From positions 50,719 to 57,209 of the forward strand of contig PBHS01000012.1 in assembly GCA_002719575.1 (NCBI GenBank): a DNA stretch of 6,491 nt. The letters run 5' to 3'. The position numbers and the translations under genes were made by a program. This stretch comes from Gammaproteobacteria bacterium (lineage in GTDB: Bacteria; Pseudomonadota; Gammaproteobacteria; Pseudomonadales; Pseudohongiellaceae). Positions within the stretch are counted from its first letter, which is position 1. Every line of letters begins with the position of its first letter. Below, piece after piece: positions 1-6,491 of this stretch. A model generated the notes under the pieces. That model did no database searches, was not told the DNA's origin, and saw only the letters and a program-made list of their open reading frames with translations.

Positions 1-182
1 CTTGAGCCGAATGTTCGACTTGGAGTCCTCGAGTCATGTCACGCGCAGTATGACTTGATAGTAACGAAGCACCGCTCGTGCATTGATCGCGAACGCTGAG
101 CCGCAAAGTTTCATTGCGAAGCTACCGAGCGGAGCGCGCGATAGGGCCTTATATTGATCTCACGCAGCGTCTTAGCCTCAAA
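1..182. other. Left-edge stretch without a supported gene
   Basis: I see no convincing gene, RNA or terminator here. One forward frame stays open from the window edge to a TGA at 97-99 (about 32 codons), so it could be the tail of a gene lying to the left, but the residues match no family I recognise. A 26-codon reverse ORF starting near 118 has no ribosome binding site. A 5-bp hairpin (102-106 with 114-118) and a 7-bp inverted repeat (72-78 with 126-132, 47-base loop) lack a T-tract, so I do not call a terminator for the methyltransferase that ends at 183. Confidence 0.4.
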
Positions 183-1019
183 TCAGTTTCGCGGCTTTGT
201 GAATTTTAGCGTCATGCGGTCGCTTTCCCCGATGGCTGTAAAAGCAGCGCGATTGGTCTCACCCATTCTGTAGGTTGGTGGCAGACTCCACACGCCCTCA
301 GGATGATCGGTGTCGTCTTTTGAGTTCGCGTTTATTTCAGAAGATTCACTGAACTCAAACCCAGCCGCTGCAGCCACTTCTTTCACATAAGCTTCTGTTA
401 CGTACCCCGTAGTCTCCATGACTTGCCTACCGGCGCCGGGTTTGGCCCGATGCTCGACGACACCTAGCGTGCCGCCGGGCTTCAGTGCTGCGTAAAAAGC
501 AGCAAAAAATTCATGCTCCTGTCCAGCCATAATCCAGTTGTGCACATTTCGGAAGGTCAGGGCCATATCGGCACTTGCCGGGGGTGCAATAATGACTTCG
601 TGCGGCGGATTCAGCGATCTGACGGTGATGCGTCCATAGTTTTCGGGATCGCTGGCGATTTTTTCCTCGAATATACCCCTGATTCTGGGTTTGAAGTCTG
701 GAGCATCATTGGGCGAAAAGTGCGCAGCATAATACTTGCCATGGTCACGGACATATGGGGCAATAATTTCTGTGTACCATCCTGTTGAGGGCAGGATTTC
801 GATGACGGTGGTATCCGCTTCGAGGCCAAAAAATTTTAGTGTTTCGAGGGGGTGGCGCCAAGCATTGCGGCTTATGTTTTCTGGGCTGCGATGATCGCCT
901 GTGACAAGATTTCTTAGCGTCATTGCCTGCGCTTCATCGGGCTGATCAGCGTTTAATTGAGGGCCGATGCAAATAGCAGTGAGTGCAAAAGAAGTGAGCA
1001 GATAGCGAGTTGATGTCAT
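183..1019 (-). CDS. Exported predicted SAM-dependent methyltransferase (COG4798 type)
   Basis: A 278-residue class I methyltransferase-fold protein; the substrate is unknown. Residues 1-24 form a signal peptide: a short basic start, a hydrophobic core (LLTSFALTAICIG) and a possible cleavage site after LNA at 22-24, so the protein probably acts in the periplasm. Family hallmarks follow in order: GDHRSPENISRNAWRHPLET (41-60), the SAM-loop equivalent VIEILPSTGWYTEIIAPY (72-89), a motif IV-like DMALTFRNVHNW (151-162), LKPGGTLGVVEHR (179-191) and the tail NANSKDDTDHPEGVWSLPP (230-248) ending in MTLKFTKP. Length and C-terminus look complete. The SAM loop reads PSTG where relatives usually have PGGG or PGSG, and export raises the question of SAM supply. 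The start at 1019 fits the signal peptide; the upstream AGG-containing ribosome site is weak. It is divergent from the broken thioesterase at 1227. Family assignment is firm; activity is inferred. Confidence 0.88.
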   Translation of the reverse strand: MTSTRYLLTSFALTAICIGPQLNADQPDEAQAMTLRNLVTGDHRSPENISRNAWRHPLETLKFFGLEADTTVIEILPSTGWYTEIIAPYVRDHGKYYAAHFSPNDAPDFKPRIRGIFEEKIASDPENYGRITVRSLNPPHEVIIAPPASADMALTFRNVHNWIMAGQEHEFFAAFYAALKPGGTLGVVEHRAKPGAGRQVMETTGYVTEAYVKEVAAAAGFEFSESSEINANSKDDTDHPEGVWSLPPTYRMGETNRAAFTAIGESDRMTLKFTKPRN

Positions 1020-1214
1020 AACGTTGCCTATCTAACGTATTGGTTGGGAGCTTTAGATTCTGCATCATTCGCGCTGTTTAATCTATATGGCTGAAGGCTA
1101 GTGGCGCAAACGGAAGGGTGTAAGCTTTGCTCAGATCGATTCCTGCTGGGAAATTGATTGCTCTGCATCATCGCTATCGGCTTCGACCGAAATACGTTAG
1201 CCTACAGAGAGTCG
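1020..1214. other. Divergent intergenic region, methyltransferase / thioesterase remnant
   Basis: This stretch separates the reverse methyltransferase from the forward thioesterase remnant and should hold promoters for both. It is relatively AT-rich (about 43% GC in 1021-1080). A forward -10-like TTTAAT at 1077-1082 is the best candidate I see, but it has no good -35 partner. On the reverse strand no hexamer pair stands out. No operator-like palindrome longer than 5 bp was found. Confidence 0.3.
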
Positions 1215-1220
1215 AGGAGG
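1215..1220 (+). promoter_or_regulatory. Strong Shine-Dalgarno AGGAGG before GTG 1227
   Basis: AGGAGG lies six bases ahead of a GTG at 1227-1229, the best ribosome binding site in the window. Read literally it would start a 42-codon ORF ending at the TAG at 1353-1355. The recognisable thioesterase N-terminus (from about 1244) is in a different frame, so this is most likely the relic start of that gene, with a further indel between 1229 and about 1244. Confidence 0.6.
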
Positions 1221-1226
1221 AAATCA

Positions 1227-1636
1227 GTGAGTCGCAAGAATGCGATGCCTTTGCGCTTAGTACAAAAGTTAAAGATTATGAATGCGACATTTGGGGGCAT
1301 CAATCACGCGGTCCATCAGCATTACCTTCAACATGCGCGGCATGAGTATCTGTAGCAGTGGATTGAGCTTCGCCGGCCTGACCCTCCAGGACATCTCCAT
1401 TGTGGTTGTCCGGGCCGAACTGGAGTGTTACAAGTCGTCACAAGGAGGCGACGAGTTTCAGGCAACGGCGAAGGCCAAGCGTTTCTCTCCCGTCCGGATG
1501 GCTGGTGTTTCAGCAATCAATCCTGCCGACGCAGGAGCCCTCCCCGATCTTGGAAGCAGGGATCGCTTGCACGGCAGTGAATGGCTCGAGTGGGCCCAAC
1601 TTTCCGGAGGAGTTTGCAGGGCTGATTGGAGGTTGA
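1227..1636 (+). pseudogene. Frameshifted acyl-CoA thioesterase (hotdog fold, YbgC/FadM/4HBT type)
   Basis: Intact members hydrolyse acyl-CoA thioesters in the cytoplasm and are about 130-150 residues long. Family motifs appear in order here but in changing frames. 1244-1297 gives DAFALSTKVKDYECDIWG, with the expected catalytic Asp in ECD. 1299-1352 gives INHAVHQHYLQHARHEYL, normally GHxNNAVYxxYLEHARxEYL. After a TAG at 1353, 1354-1500 contains SIVVVRAELE, GGDEF and AKRFSPVRM. 1505-1634 contains VFQQSI, PILEAGIACTAVNG and PEEFAGL before the TGA at 1634-1636. Simple repairs are a lost CA/AC near 1298 (restoring WGHIN), a lost CG before 1353 (restoring an Arg codon), and four extra bases near 1501-1504; repaired length is about 135 residues. 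Conserved Tyr and Glu of the helix motif are His and Gln, suggesting relaxed selection as well. It ends 19 bases before the DUF255 gene, so both were probably one operon. Sequencing error is the alternative. Confidence 0.85.
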
Positions 1637-1655
1637 GGAAGGCTCATTGGTACTT

Positions 1656-4007
1656 ATGGATACGGCGGATAAGAACGCGACTCTGGAATCCCGTCTGCGT
1701 GAAGTTGAATCTCGCAAGACAGGCACTTATGACAAGCGGACTGAATTCCTCGATGCCGAGGGCAGTGCCGTATTCATCAATCGGCTGATTGGGGAAGATT
1801 CTCCCTACTTGCTGCAGCACGCGCATAATCCAGTGAACTGGTTTCCCTGGGGTGATGAAGCGTTCAATGCGGCGAAGGAACAGGATAAGCCGATTTTTCT
1901 GTCAATCGGTTATTCCACCTGTCACTGGTGTCATGTGATGGAGGTTGAGAGCTTCGACAATTTAGAAGTTGCCAAACTGCTAAACCGGTATTTCATCAGT
2001 ATTAAGATGGACCGCGAGCAATTCCCAGACCTTGATGAAATTTATATGACATGCGTGCAGTTGGTATCTGGACATGGAGGATGGCCGATGTCGATTTTTC
2101 TCTTGCCTGACGGTAGGCCATTTTATGGGGCGACCTATTTTCCAGTCTCTTCATTCATGCACTTGCTCGGACAAATCGGAGGGGCCTGGAAAGACCAGAG
2201 AGCTGAACTGAAGAGGAACGCTCACAGCCTCTATCAGGCGATCGATAAAATCTTGTGTGAGCGCAAGCCACTCGAAAAGCTCCGGGCCGGCGTAGTGGAC
2301 AACGGTGTTAAAGCCCTTCTGCAGCGAGAGGATCGCGGCCTGGGAGGGCTGGCCGGCGCGCCGAAATTTCCGCAGGAGCCCATTCTGCTATTTTTGCTGG
2401 ATCAGGCAGCGCGTCAGGATGACGGGGCGGCGCTGGGTTTTGTCGAGCGAGCACTTGAAGGCATGGGTCGCGGAGGAATTTATGATCAGGTCGGGGGCGG
2501 TTTTCATCGTTACAGTGTGGATGAGGCGTGGCTTACCCCCCACTTTGAAAAAATGCTCTACAACCAGGCCCAACTGGGCTTGATTTATCTGCAGGCTTAT
2601 CAATTAACTGGCCGTGACTTCTTCGCGCGGATTGCTCGGCAGACCTGCAATTACGTCTTGCGGGATATGCAGATTGAGCGAGGTGGCTATTACTCAGCCA
2701 CAGATGCCGACAGCGAGGGTAAGGAAGGTACTTTTTTTACTTGGAGTCAGCTCGAATTGGAAGAATGGTTGTCCCCAGCACAGGCTGAGTTGGCTATCGG
2801 TTTGTTTGGCGTGAGTTCGGGAGGGAACTTTGAGGGCGCCAATATACTACATTTATCCCGTCCACTGTCGTCGTCTGCTAGAGAATACGGACCAGATTTT
2901 TATCGTGATCTGGATGCAGTGCTGACGCGTCTCTACCAGATTCGTGAGCAGCGTGAGCACCCTCTGCGGGACGAAAAGCTGATTGTCAGTTGGTGTGCTC
3001 AAATGGCCACGACCTTGATCTGGGCCAGCCAGATTTTACCGTTTTCTGAAGCGCCGAGCTGGCTCACTTCAGCAGAATCGGCGGTACAGCGAATGTTAGA
3101 GGTCAATTTGCAGGCCAGCGGTGAATTAAAACGAATCTCTCTGCACGGAGTGGTTTCAATTGCGGGCCAGCTTGAGGACTACAGCAATTTGATAAGAGCA
3201 CTTATCAGCCTTTATGACGTCACTGACAAGCCGGAATATCTCAGCACGGCCTGTGCTTTGACGGCCCGGGTAATTGAAGAATTCTGGGACGCGAATGATC
3301 AAAGATTTTGTCTTGCGCCTCGCGAGCAGGCAGGTCCAAAGCTGGTCAGATCGCGCAATGCGTCAGATGGCGCTACGCTGTCGCCAGTAGCGGTTATGAT
3401 TGAATGTCTGCATGCCATTGATGTGAGGTGGGCTCGTGTCCCGAATCAATTTTCTGAGTTGCCTGTTCGGGAGGTTTTTGACAAAGCGCTGACAAGTTTG
3501 GCTGCGGTCATCAATGAGAATCCTGTCAGCCACTGCTCTCTGATGAGCTTAATCGTCGGCAGTGAGCATGGTTCGAGAAGGTCGCTGCAGTATGCTGGAG
3601 GCGGTCGAGTCAGAGTATTTGCGCGCAAGGAAATCATGGCGAGGACGGTCCACAATAAAGATGAGGTCAAGATCGATGTGTACTTCAGTATCCTTAGCCC
3701 TTGGCATATTACCGCACCTCAGACTGAACCGCAGCCAGAAGCCGGTGCTTTCGTCCCTCTGACAGTCGCGGTGGATGAGGATTCTGATTGGGAGATCGAT
3801 TCCGCGTCTCTTCCGGAAAAAACGGACTGCCTGGTGGCGCGTTCAGCGGCTGTTGCGATATATCGAGATTCGCTGCGCGTGACACTAGGGGCACATCGAG
3901 TTCGATTCAACGGCGCTGCGTCGTTCAGAATCAGCCTGACTGTAGTTTTGCAGCTTTGCAGCGACACCCAGTGCCTGCTTCCAGAAACCCTGACACTCAA
4001 TGTTTGA
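1656..4007 (+). CDS. DUF255 / YyaL / SPATA20-type thioredoxin-domain protein with DsbD-like C-terminus
   Basis: A 783-residue protein; the biochemical role of this family is not established. Residues about 40-200 form the DsbH-like thioredoxin domain: [22 protein letters not shown] with C89 and C92, [14 protein letters not shown] (117-130) and [11 protein letters not shown] (139-149). The middle is a six-hairpin (alpha/alpha) domain related to sugar epimerases and glycosidases: [17 protein letters not shown] (273-289), [10 protein letters not shown] (296-305), TDADSEG (349-355). At 446-447 WC replaces the usual WN. Residues about 645-783 resemble the DsbD N-terminal/disulfide-corrector domain, with PWHI (682-685) and C768-x4-C773 before a PE. 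No signal peptide or membrane segment is seen, so it is probably cytoplasmic. I chose ATG 1656 because family similarity begins soon after; AGGAAGG (1636-1642) precedes it by 13 bases. TTG 1647 or TTG 1626 are alternatives, the latter overlapping the thioesterase end. Its stop lies one base from the convergent hydrolase stop. Confidence 0.9.
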   Translation: MDTADKNATLESRLREVESRKTGTYDKRTEFLDAEGSAVFINRLIGEDSPYLLQHAHNPVNWFPWGDEAFNAAKEQDKPIFLSIGYSTCHWCHVMEVESFDNLEVAKLLNRYFISIKMDREQFPDLDEIYMTCVQLVSGHGGWPMSIFLLPDGRPFYGATYFPVSSFMHLLGQIGGAWKDQRAELKRNAHSLYQAIDKILCERKPLEKLRAGVVDNGVKALLQREDRGLGGLAGAPKFPQEPILLFLLDQAARQDDGAALGFVERALEGMGRGGIYDQVGGGFHRYSVDEAWLTPHFEKMLYNQAQLGLIYLQAYQLTGRDFFARIARQTCNYVLRDMQIERGGYYSATDADSEGKEGTFFTWSQLELEEWLSPAQAELAIGLFGVSSGGNFEGANILHLSRPLSSSAREYGPDFYRDLDAVLTRLYQIREQREHPLRDEKLIVSWCAQMATTLIWASQILPFSEAPSWLTSAESAVQRMLEVNLQASGELKRISLHGVVSIAGQLEDYSNLIRALISLYDVTDKPEYLSTACALTARVIEEFWDANDQRFCLAPREQAGPKLVRSRNASDGATLSPVAVMIECLHAIDVRWARVPNQFSELPVREVFDKALTSLAAVINENPVSHCSLMSLIVGSEHGSRRSLQYAGGGRVRVFARKEIMARTVHNKDEVKIDVYFSILSPWHITAPQTEPQPEAGAFVPLTVAVDEDSDWEIDSASLPEKTDCLVARSAAVAIYRDSLRVTLGAHRVRFNGAASFRISLTVVLQLCSDTQCLLPETLTLNV

Positions 4008-4008
4008 T

Positions 4009-5181
4009 TCAGAGGCCGCGCGACAGCTTTGTGCGCAGTGACAGCGCCGGTTCGAAAGTGACTTCTGAAAAGTCAGCGGCAAGGTGCTTTGTCAACTGAA
4101 TCCGGGCTTGCTCCCTTCGTGACGGTTCGGGGCTGAATACAGACTCAAAGAAACTGAGTGTGGCGATTTCTGTGATCATTTGCTGCCTGCCTGGATGTGC
4201 GGCTGCCCCATAGCCGTAATCACAGATCCCGGGCAGGTCGCGTTCAGAATCGATACCGTAAGCGGGGGCCCCCATGGTCTTGAATGCTGCATTCGGATTT
4301 GCGCCCAAAACCGCTATCACTGCTGTGCATCCCAAAGTGTCTGGATTCTCCATAAACCGAAACGCAGGATCAGCAAGGCCGATGAAGCCAAGATGGGTGC
4401 CGCTCTCAATGGTGATTACCGAGATATTCGGAGCACGGGCCGTCAAGTCAGCTGCGTTTCTAGAATATTCGATGAGCGCATCGGATGTGCCGGCGATTGC
4501 GAGCACGGGTATGGGCGTGGTCTCAAAAAAACGTGGTGCAAAAACCGCTGATGGGCCGGCAATTGCGAGCGCTGCAGCAATGCGTGAATCACGCCAGGCG
4601 GAGTGGTATGTGGCAAGGTAGGTGGTCAGGCCGCCGAGGGAATATCCGCTCAGCCCGATGCGCGATTCGTCGATGCTGCCAATGAAAGGCTTTTTTCCGT
4701 CGCGCAATCCGAGCAGGGAATCGATGAGAAAGCTGATGTCCGCCGGTTGGTTCACCACATCTCTTGCGTTTGCGCCACCGGCGGTTGAACCGGAGGTCAA
4801 GGGAAAGTCGGTGGCTGCGACAAGGTAGCCATGGCTGGCCAGGGTCTCGGCGAGGTAGGCCATCTCCGTTCTGTTCGAGACAATACCGTGACTGTGGACG
4901 ATGAGAGGTAGAGCAGCATCGAGTTGTCTTGGGAACCAGACGGTCGTCGGAAAGGTCCGCTGCGGTTTGGCGGGAAAACCCCGATTTTTGGAGGTGGGCC
5001 GTGAGTTATCGACGAAGACAAATTCGGCGCGGCCGACCTGGTAGGCTCCTGGCTCCAGCCAGGCAGCGCTCGATGATTCAGGGCTCGGTCTTTCCGGACT
5101 TGTGGCCACATAGCCGGCGAGTCCCAGACAGATCAGCACAACTAGGCCGGCTGCGACGGTTTTGAGTATTTTTTTAAGCAT
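4009..5181 (-). CDS. Membrane-anchored alpha/beta hydrolase (PAF-acetylhydrolase / dienelactone hydrolase-like)
   Basis: A 390-residue serine hydrolase; the substrate cannot be read from sequence but is likely an ester. Residues 1-8 are basic (MLKKILKT) and 9-25 hydrophobic with no lipobox, so it is probably a signal anchor or a Sec signal that places the enzyme in the periplasm. The alpha/beta core holds the oxyanion-hole motif HSHG (96-99), the nucleophile elbow GYSLGG with S181, the acid D234 in GTSDALI and the base H263 in GTHLGF; the triad is complete. HSHG followed by an ASHGYLVAATDFP strand resembles the PAF-acetylhydrolase/dienelactone hydrolase group. C285 and C320 sit in the C-terminal part and could pair if exported. 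It starts 30 bases behind the sirtuin stop on the same strand, so one transcript is likely. The ribosome site GAGACGA is weak. Its 3' end meets the DUF255 gene tail to tail without room for a separate terminator. Confidence 0.85.
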   Translation of the reverse strand: MLKKILKTVAAGLVVLICLGLAGYVATSPERPSPESSSAAWLEPGAYQVGRAEFVFVDNSRPTSKNRGFPAKPQRTFPTTVWFPRQLDAALPLIVHSHGIVSNRTEMAYLAETLASHGYLVAATDFPLTSGSTAGGANARDVVNQPADISFLIDSLLGLRDGKKPFIGSIDESRIGLSGYSLGGLTTYLATYHSAWRDSRIAAALAIAGPSAVFAPRFFETTPIPVLAIAGTSDALIEYSRNAADLTARAPNISVITIESGTHLGFIGLADPAFRFMENPDTLGCTAVIAVLGANPNAAFKTMGAPAYGIDSERDLPGICDYGYGAAAHPGRQQMITEIATLSFFESVFSPEPSRREQARIQLTKHLAADFSEVTFEPALSLRTKLSRGL

Positions 5182-5211
5182 AATTGTCGTCTCAATGGCC
5201 GCAGATTGTGC

Positions 5212-5919
5212 TCAGGAGTGTAGCAGGCTCTCGAAGAATAACGGGACGGATTCTGTAGCGGGTCCATAGACACGCTGGTCAAAAGATGAATCTGTCTGCT
5301 CCAGATTGAGTTCTACAGTACTGGCTTTTTTGATTTTCGCGGTTCGATAGAAACCGGACGCTGGATAGACATTGCCCGAGGTGCCGATTGCAATGAACAT
5401 ATCGCAGTTTTCCAGTGCCCTGTTGATGCGGTTCATTTGCAACGGCATTTCACCAAACCAGACCACCTGCGGTCGCAGATTTCCGGCCGAGCGACAGCAG
5501 CGGCAACGCGTGTCGTAGTCAAAGTCTTCGTTGACATCGAAGATTAGGTTGGAATTGAGGCAGCGCATTTTTAGAAGTTCACCGTGCATATGAATAAGAT
5601 TTTGGCTGCTTGCCCGCTCGTGCAGATTGTCGACGTTTTGCGTGACCAGAAGGAATTCCCCATCGAATTCATGCTCGAACTTTGCTAGTGCGGCATGAGC
5701 CGCGTTAGGTGATATCTCAGGCGTCAGCAGCTGCCGCCTGCGCTGGTTATAGAATTCGTAGACCAGCTGTGGATTTCTCGCAAAACCCTGAGGTGTTGCC
5801 ACATCTTCGACGTGGTGATTTGCCCACAGGCCCTCGGAGGCACGGAAGGTCTCTATGCCTGATTCGGCTGAAATGCCTGCGCCGGTGAGTACGACGATCG
5901 AGCGAGGTCGACTGGTCAT
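5212..5919 (-). CDS. cobB: NAD-dependent protein deacylase, class III sirtuin (CobB type)
   Basis: A 235-residue Sir2-family enzyme that removes acetyl or succinyl groups from lysines, consuming NAD and releasing nicotinamide and O-acyl-ADP-ribose, in the cytoplasm. NAD-binding motifs are GAGISAESGI (13-22) with TFR (24-26), QNVDN (94-98), GTSGNVYPA (179-187) and VELN (202-205). H112 in MHGEL is the catalytic base. Y57 and R60 in FYNQRRR are the class III pair that recognises acidic acyl groups such as succinyl. Candidate zinc cysteines are C120 and the cluster C139, C141, C142, matching the layout of E. coli CobB. Length equals the short CobB form. The start at 5919 leaves ten residues before the Rossmann loop, but no Shine-Dalgarno precedes it; a TATATT six bases upstream suggests a leaderless transcript. 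It probably leads an operon with the hydrolase and is divergent from bcp. Family is certain; the desuccinylase preference is inferred. Confidence 0.95.
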   Translation of the reverse strand: MTSRPRSIVVLTGAGISAESGIETFRASEGLWANHHVEDVATPQGFARNPQLVYEFYNQRRRQLLTPEISPNAAHAALAKFEHEFDGEFLLVTQNVDNLHERASSQNLIHMHGELLKMRCLNSNLIFDVNEDFDYDTRCRCCRSAGNLRPQVVWFGEMPLQMNRINRALENCDMFIAIGTSGNVYPASGFYRTAKIKKASTVELNLEQTDSSFDQRVYGPATESVPLFFESLLHS

Positions 5920-5925
5920 GCGAAG

Positions 5926-5931
5926 AATATA
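5926..5931 (-). promoter_or_regulatory. Reverse-strand -10-like TATATT before the sirtuin
   Basis: TATATT on the reverse strand ends six bases before the sirtuin ATG at 5919. A transcript from it would start at or next to the ATG, so it would be leaderless, which agrees with the missing Shine-Dalgarno. No good -35 is visible at 16-18 bases upstream. Confidence 0.3.
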
Positions 5932-5953
5932 CCATGAGCAAGGACTGGCCCGG

Positions 5954-5959
5954 TATAAT
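5954..5959 (+). promoter_or_regulatory. Forward -10 hexamer TATAAT for bcp
   Basis: A perfect TATAAT lies 59 bases ahead of the bcp ATG, giving a predicted 5' leader of roughly 50 bases. The hexamer at the usual 17-base spacing (ACCATG, 5931-5936) is a poor -35, so an activator or an alternative start site is possible. Confidence 0.4.
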
Positions 5960-6018
5960 GAAGTAATAAATGTAAATCACTGGAGGCTTCACCGTTTTCA
6001 ACGAGAGGTAAAATACAC

Positions 6019-6491
6019 ATGAGTATGCCCAAGCCCGGTCATCTAGCGCCCACATTCACGTTAACGAACCAAAATGGGGACGAAGTTTCTCTGAAGGACT
6101 TTCTCGGGAAAAAGTACGTCGTGCTGTATTTTTATCCCAAGGCTATGACGCCCGGCTGTACCGTTCAAGCCTGCGGCTTGCGGGATTCTTTGCAGTCGCT
6201 TGAGCAGTTTGAAGCGGTCGCTTTGGGCGTCAGTCCCGATCCGGTAACGCGCTTGAAAAAATTTGAAGATAAGGAGGAGCTCAACTTCACACTCTTGTCA
6301 GATGAGGATCACGCGCTGGCAAATAAATATGGAGTGTGGGGTTTAAAGAAATTCATGGGTCGCGAATTTTTGGGCATCATCCGAACCACTTTCATCATCG
6401 ATAAAGAAGGCAGAGTAGTCCACGTAATGGATAAGGTTAAAACCAAAACGCACCATGAGGATGTGGCAAAATTGTTGGCAGAGCTGAAATA
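6019..6491 (+). CDS. bcp: Thioredoxin-dependent peroxidase Bcp (peroxiredoxin), 3' end clipped
   Basis: A peroxiredoxin of the Bcp/PrxQ group that reduces hydrogen peroxide and organic hydroperoxides in the cytoplasm, using thioredoxin as electron donor. 157 residues are visible and the window ends with TA, probably the first two bases of the stop, since E. coli Bcp is 156 residues. The active site is MTPGCTVQACGLRD, with peroxidatic C47, T44 ahead of it and resolving C52 five residues later, the 2-Cys pattern within one subunit. R122 in GIIRTTFIID is the conserved active-site Arg. NFTLLSDEDH (89-98), YGVWG (104-108) and FMG (112-114) also match the gamma-type enzyme. GAGAGG at 6003-6008 is a good ribosome site ten bases before ATG 6019; an in-frame ATG at 6025 is less well placed. 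It is divergent from the sirtuin. Confidence 0.95.
   Translation, partial: MSMPKPGHLAPTFTLTNQNGDEVSLKDFLGKKYVVLYFYPKAMTPGCTVQACGLRDSLQSLEQFEAVALGVSPDPVTRLKKFEDKEELNFTLLSDEDHALANKYGVWGLKKFMGREFLGIIRTTFIIDKEGRVVHVMDKVKTKTHHEDVAKLLAELK

Larger units (their letters stand above)
5920..6018. promoter_or_regulatory. Divergent promoter region, cobB-type sirtuin / bcp
   Basis: This 99-base gap separates two divergent genes and must drive both unless read-through enters from outside. It is AT-rich, especially 5954-5980. It contains a perfect forward -10 hexamer and a reverse -10-like hexamer listed separately. I saw no OxyR-like or other recognisable operator, and no long palindrome. Confidence 0.5.

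Noticed and set aside
72..132. Inverted repeat CCGCTCG / CGAGCGG as a terminator for the methyltransferase
   Set aside because: The arms are only 7 bp, the loop is 47 bases, and no T-tract follows on the reverse strand.
1626..1655. TTG 1626 as the start of the DUF255 gene
   Set aside because: It overlaps the end of the thioesterase frame, its GGAGG (1606-1610) is 15 bases away, and family similarity begins only after ATG 1656. Kept as an alternative.
1020..1655. Possible insertion sequence or prophage remnant, because of stops in all frames and a GC step (about 48% before 1380, about 59% in 1381-1620)
   Set aside because: The thioesterase motifs explain the stretch; no transposase motif, terminal inverted repeats or target duplication were seen.
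1282..1788. A 168-codon forward ORF overlapping the DUF255 start
   Set aside because: Only its middle (1354-1500) is real, as one segment of the frameshifted thioesterase. After about 1500 it runs out of frame through the thioesterase end and the DUF255 start and resembles nothing.
3947..3962. Perfect tandem 8-bp repeat TTTGCAGC within the DUF255 gene
   Set aside because: It lies in an intact reading frame and encodes the conserved LQLCS stretch, so it is probably chance rather than a functional repeat.
4797..5111. A 104-codon reverse ORF inside the hydrolase gene
   Set aside because: It is a frame shadow: the hydrolase frame carries a full catalytic triad and anchor, while this frame has no recognisable motif.
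5747..6055. A 102-codon reverse ORF covering the sirtuin start and the divergent region
   Set aside because: It runs out of frame through the sirtuin N-terminus and antisense to the bcp start, with no family resemblance.

Overview
The window looks like chromosomal housekeeping or accessory DNA from a gammaproteobacterium, probably free-living. The peroxiredoxin at the right edge carries the gamma-type Bcp signature TPGCTVQACGLRD, the sirtuin closely resembles E. coli CobB, and base composition is moderate (about 48-60% GC in the stretches counted by hand). No mobile element, CRISPR array, tRNA or rRNA was seen. The genus assignment is open.

Layout, left to right. Positions 1-182 hold no gene I can support. 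183-1019 (-) is an intact predicted SAM-dependent methyltransferase of the COG4798 type with an N-terminal signal peptide. Divergent from it, 1227-1636 (+) holds the broken remains of a hotdog-fold acyl-CoA thioesterase (YbgC/FadM/4HBT type). Its conserved motifs run in the right order, but they are spread over three reading frames with a stop at 1353, so simple ORF calling misses it. 19 bases further on, 1656-4007 (+) is a large DUF255/YyaL/SPATA20-type protein: a thioredoxin-like domain with CHWC, a six-hairpin (alpha/alpha) domain, and a C-terminal segment that reads like the N-terminal domain of DsbD. It is convergent, with only one base between the stop codons, with 4009-5181 (-), a membrane-anchored alpha/beta hydrolase. 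That hydrolase is probably co-transcribed behind 5212-5919 (-), a class III sirtuin (CobB-type lysine deacylase). A 99-base divergent region separates the sirtuin from 6019-6491 (+), the thioredoxin-dependent peroxidase Bcp, which is cut by the window end within its last codon, probably the stop.

Working together: the window has no single obvious pathway. Two thiol-redox proteins (DUF255 protein, Bcp) and two acyl-group enzymes (dead thioesterase, CobB-type sirtuin) are neighbours, and two envelope-directed proteins (methyltransferase, hydrolase) lie beside them. The strongest unexpected signals are the frameshifted thioesterase and the DUF255-DsbD-like fusion that lacks an export signal. I found no convincing new defence or mobile system.
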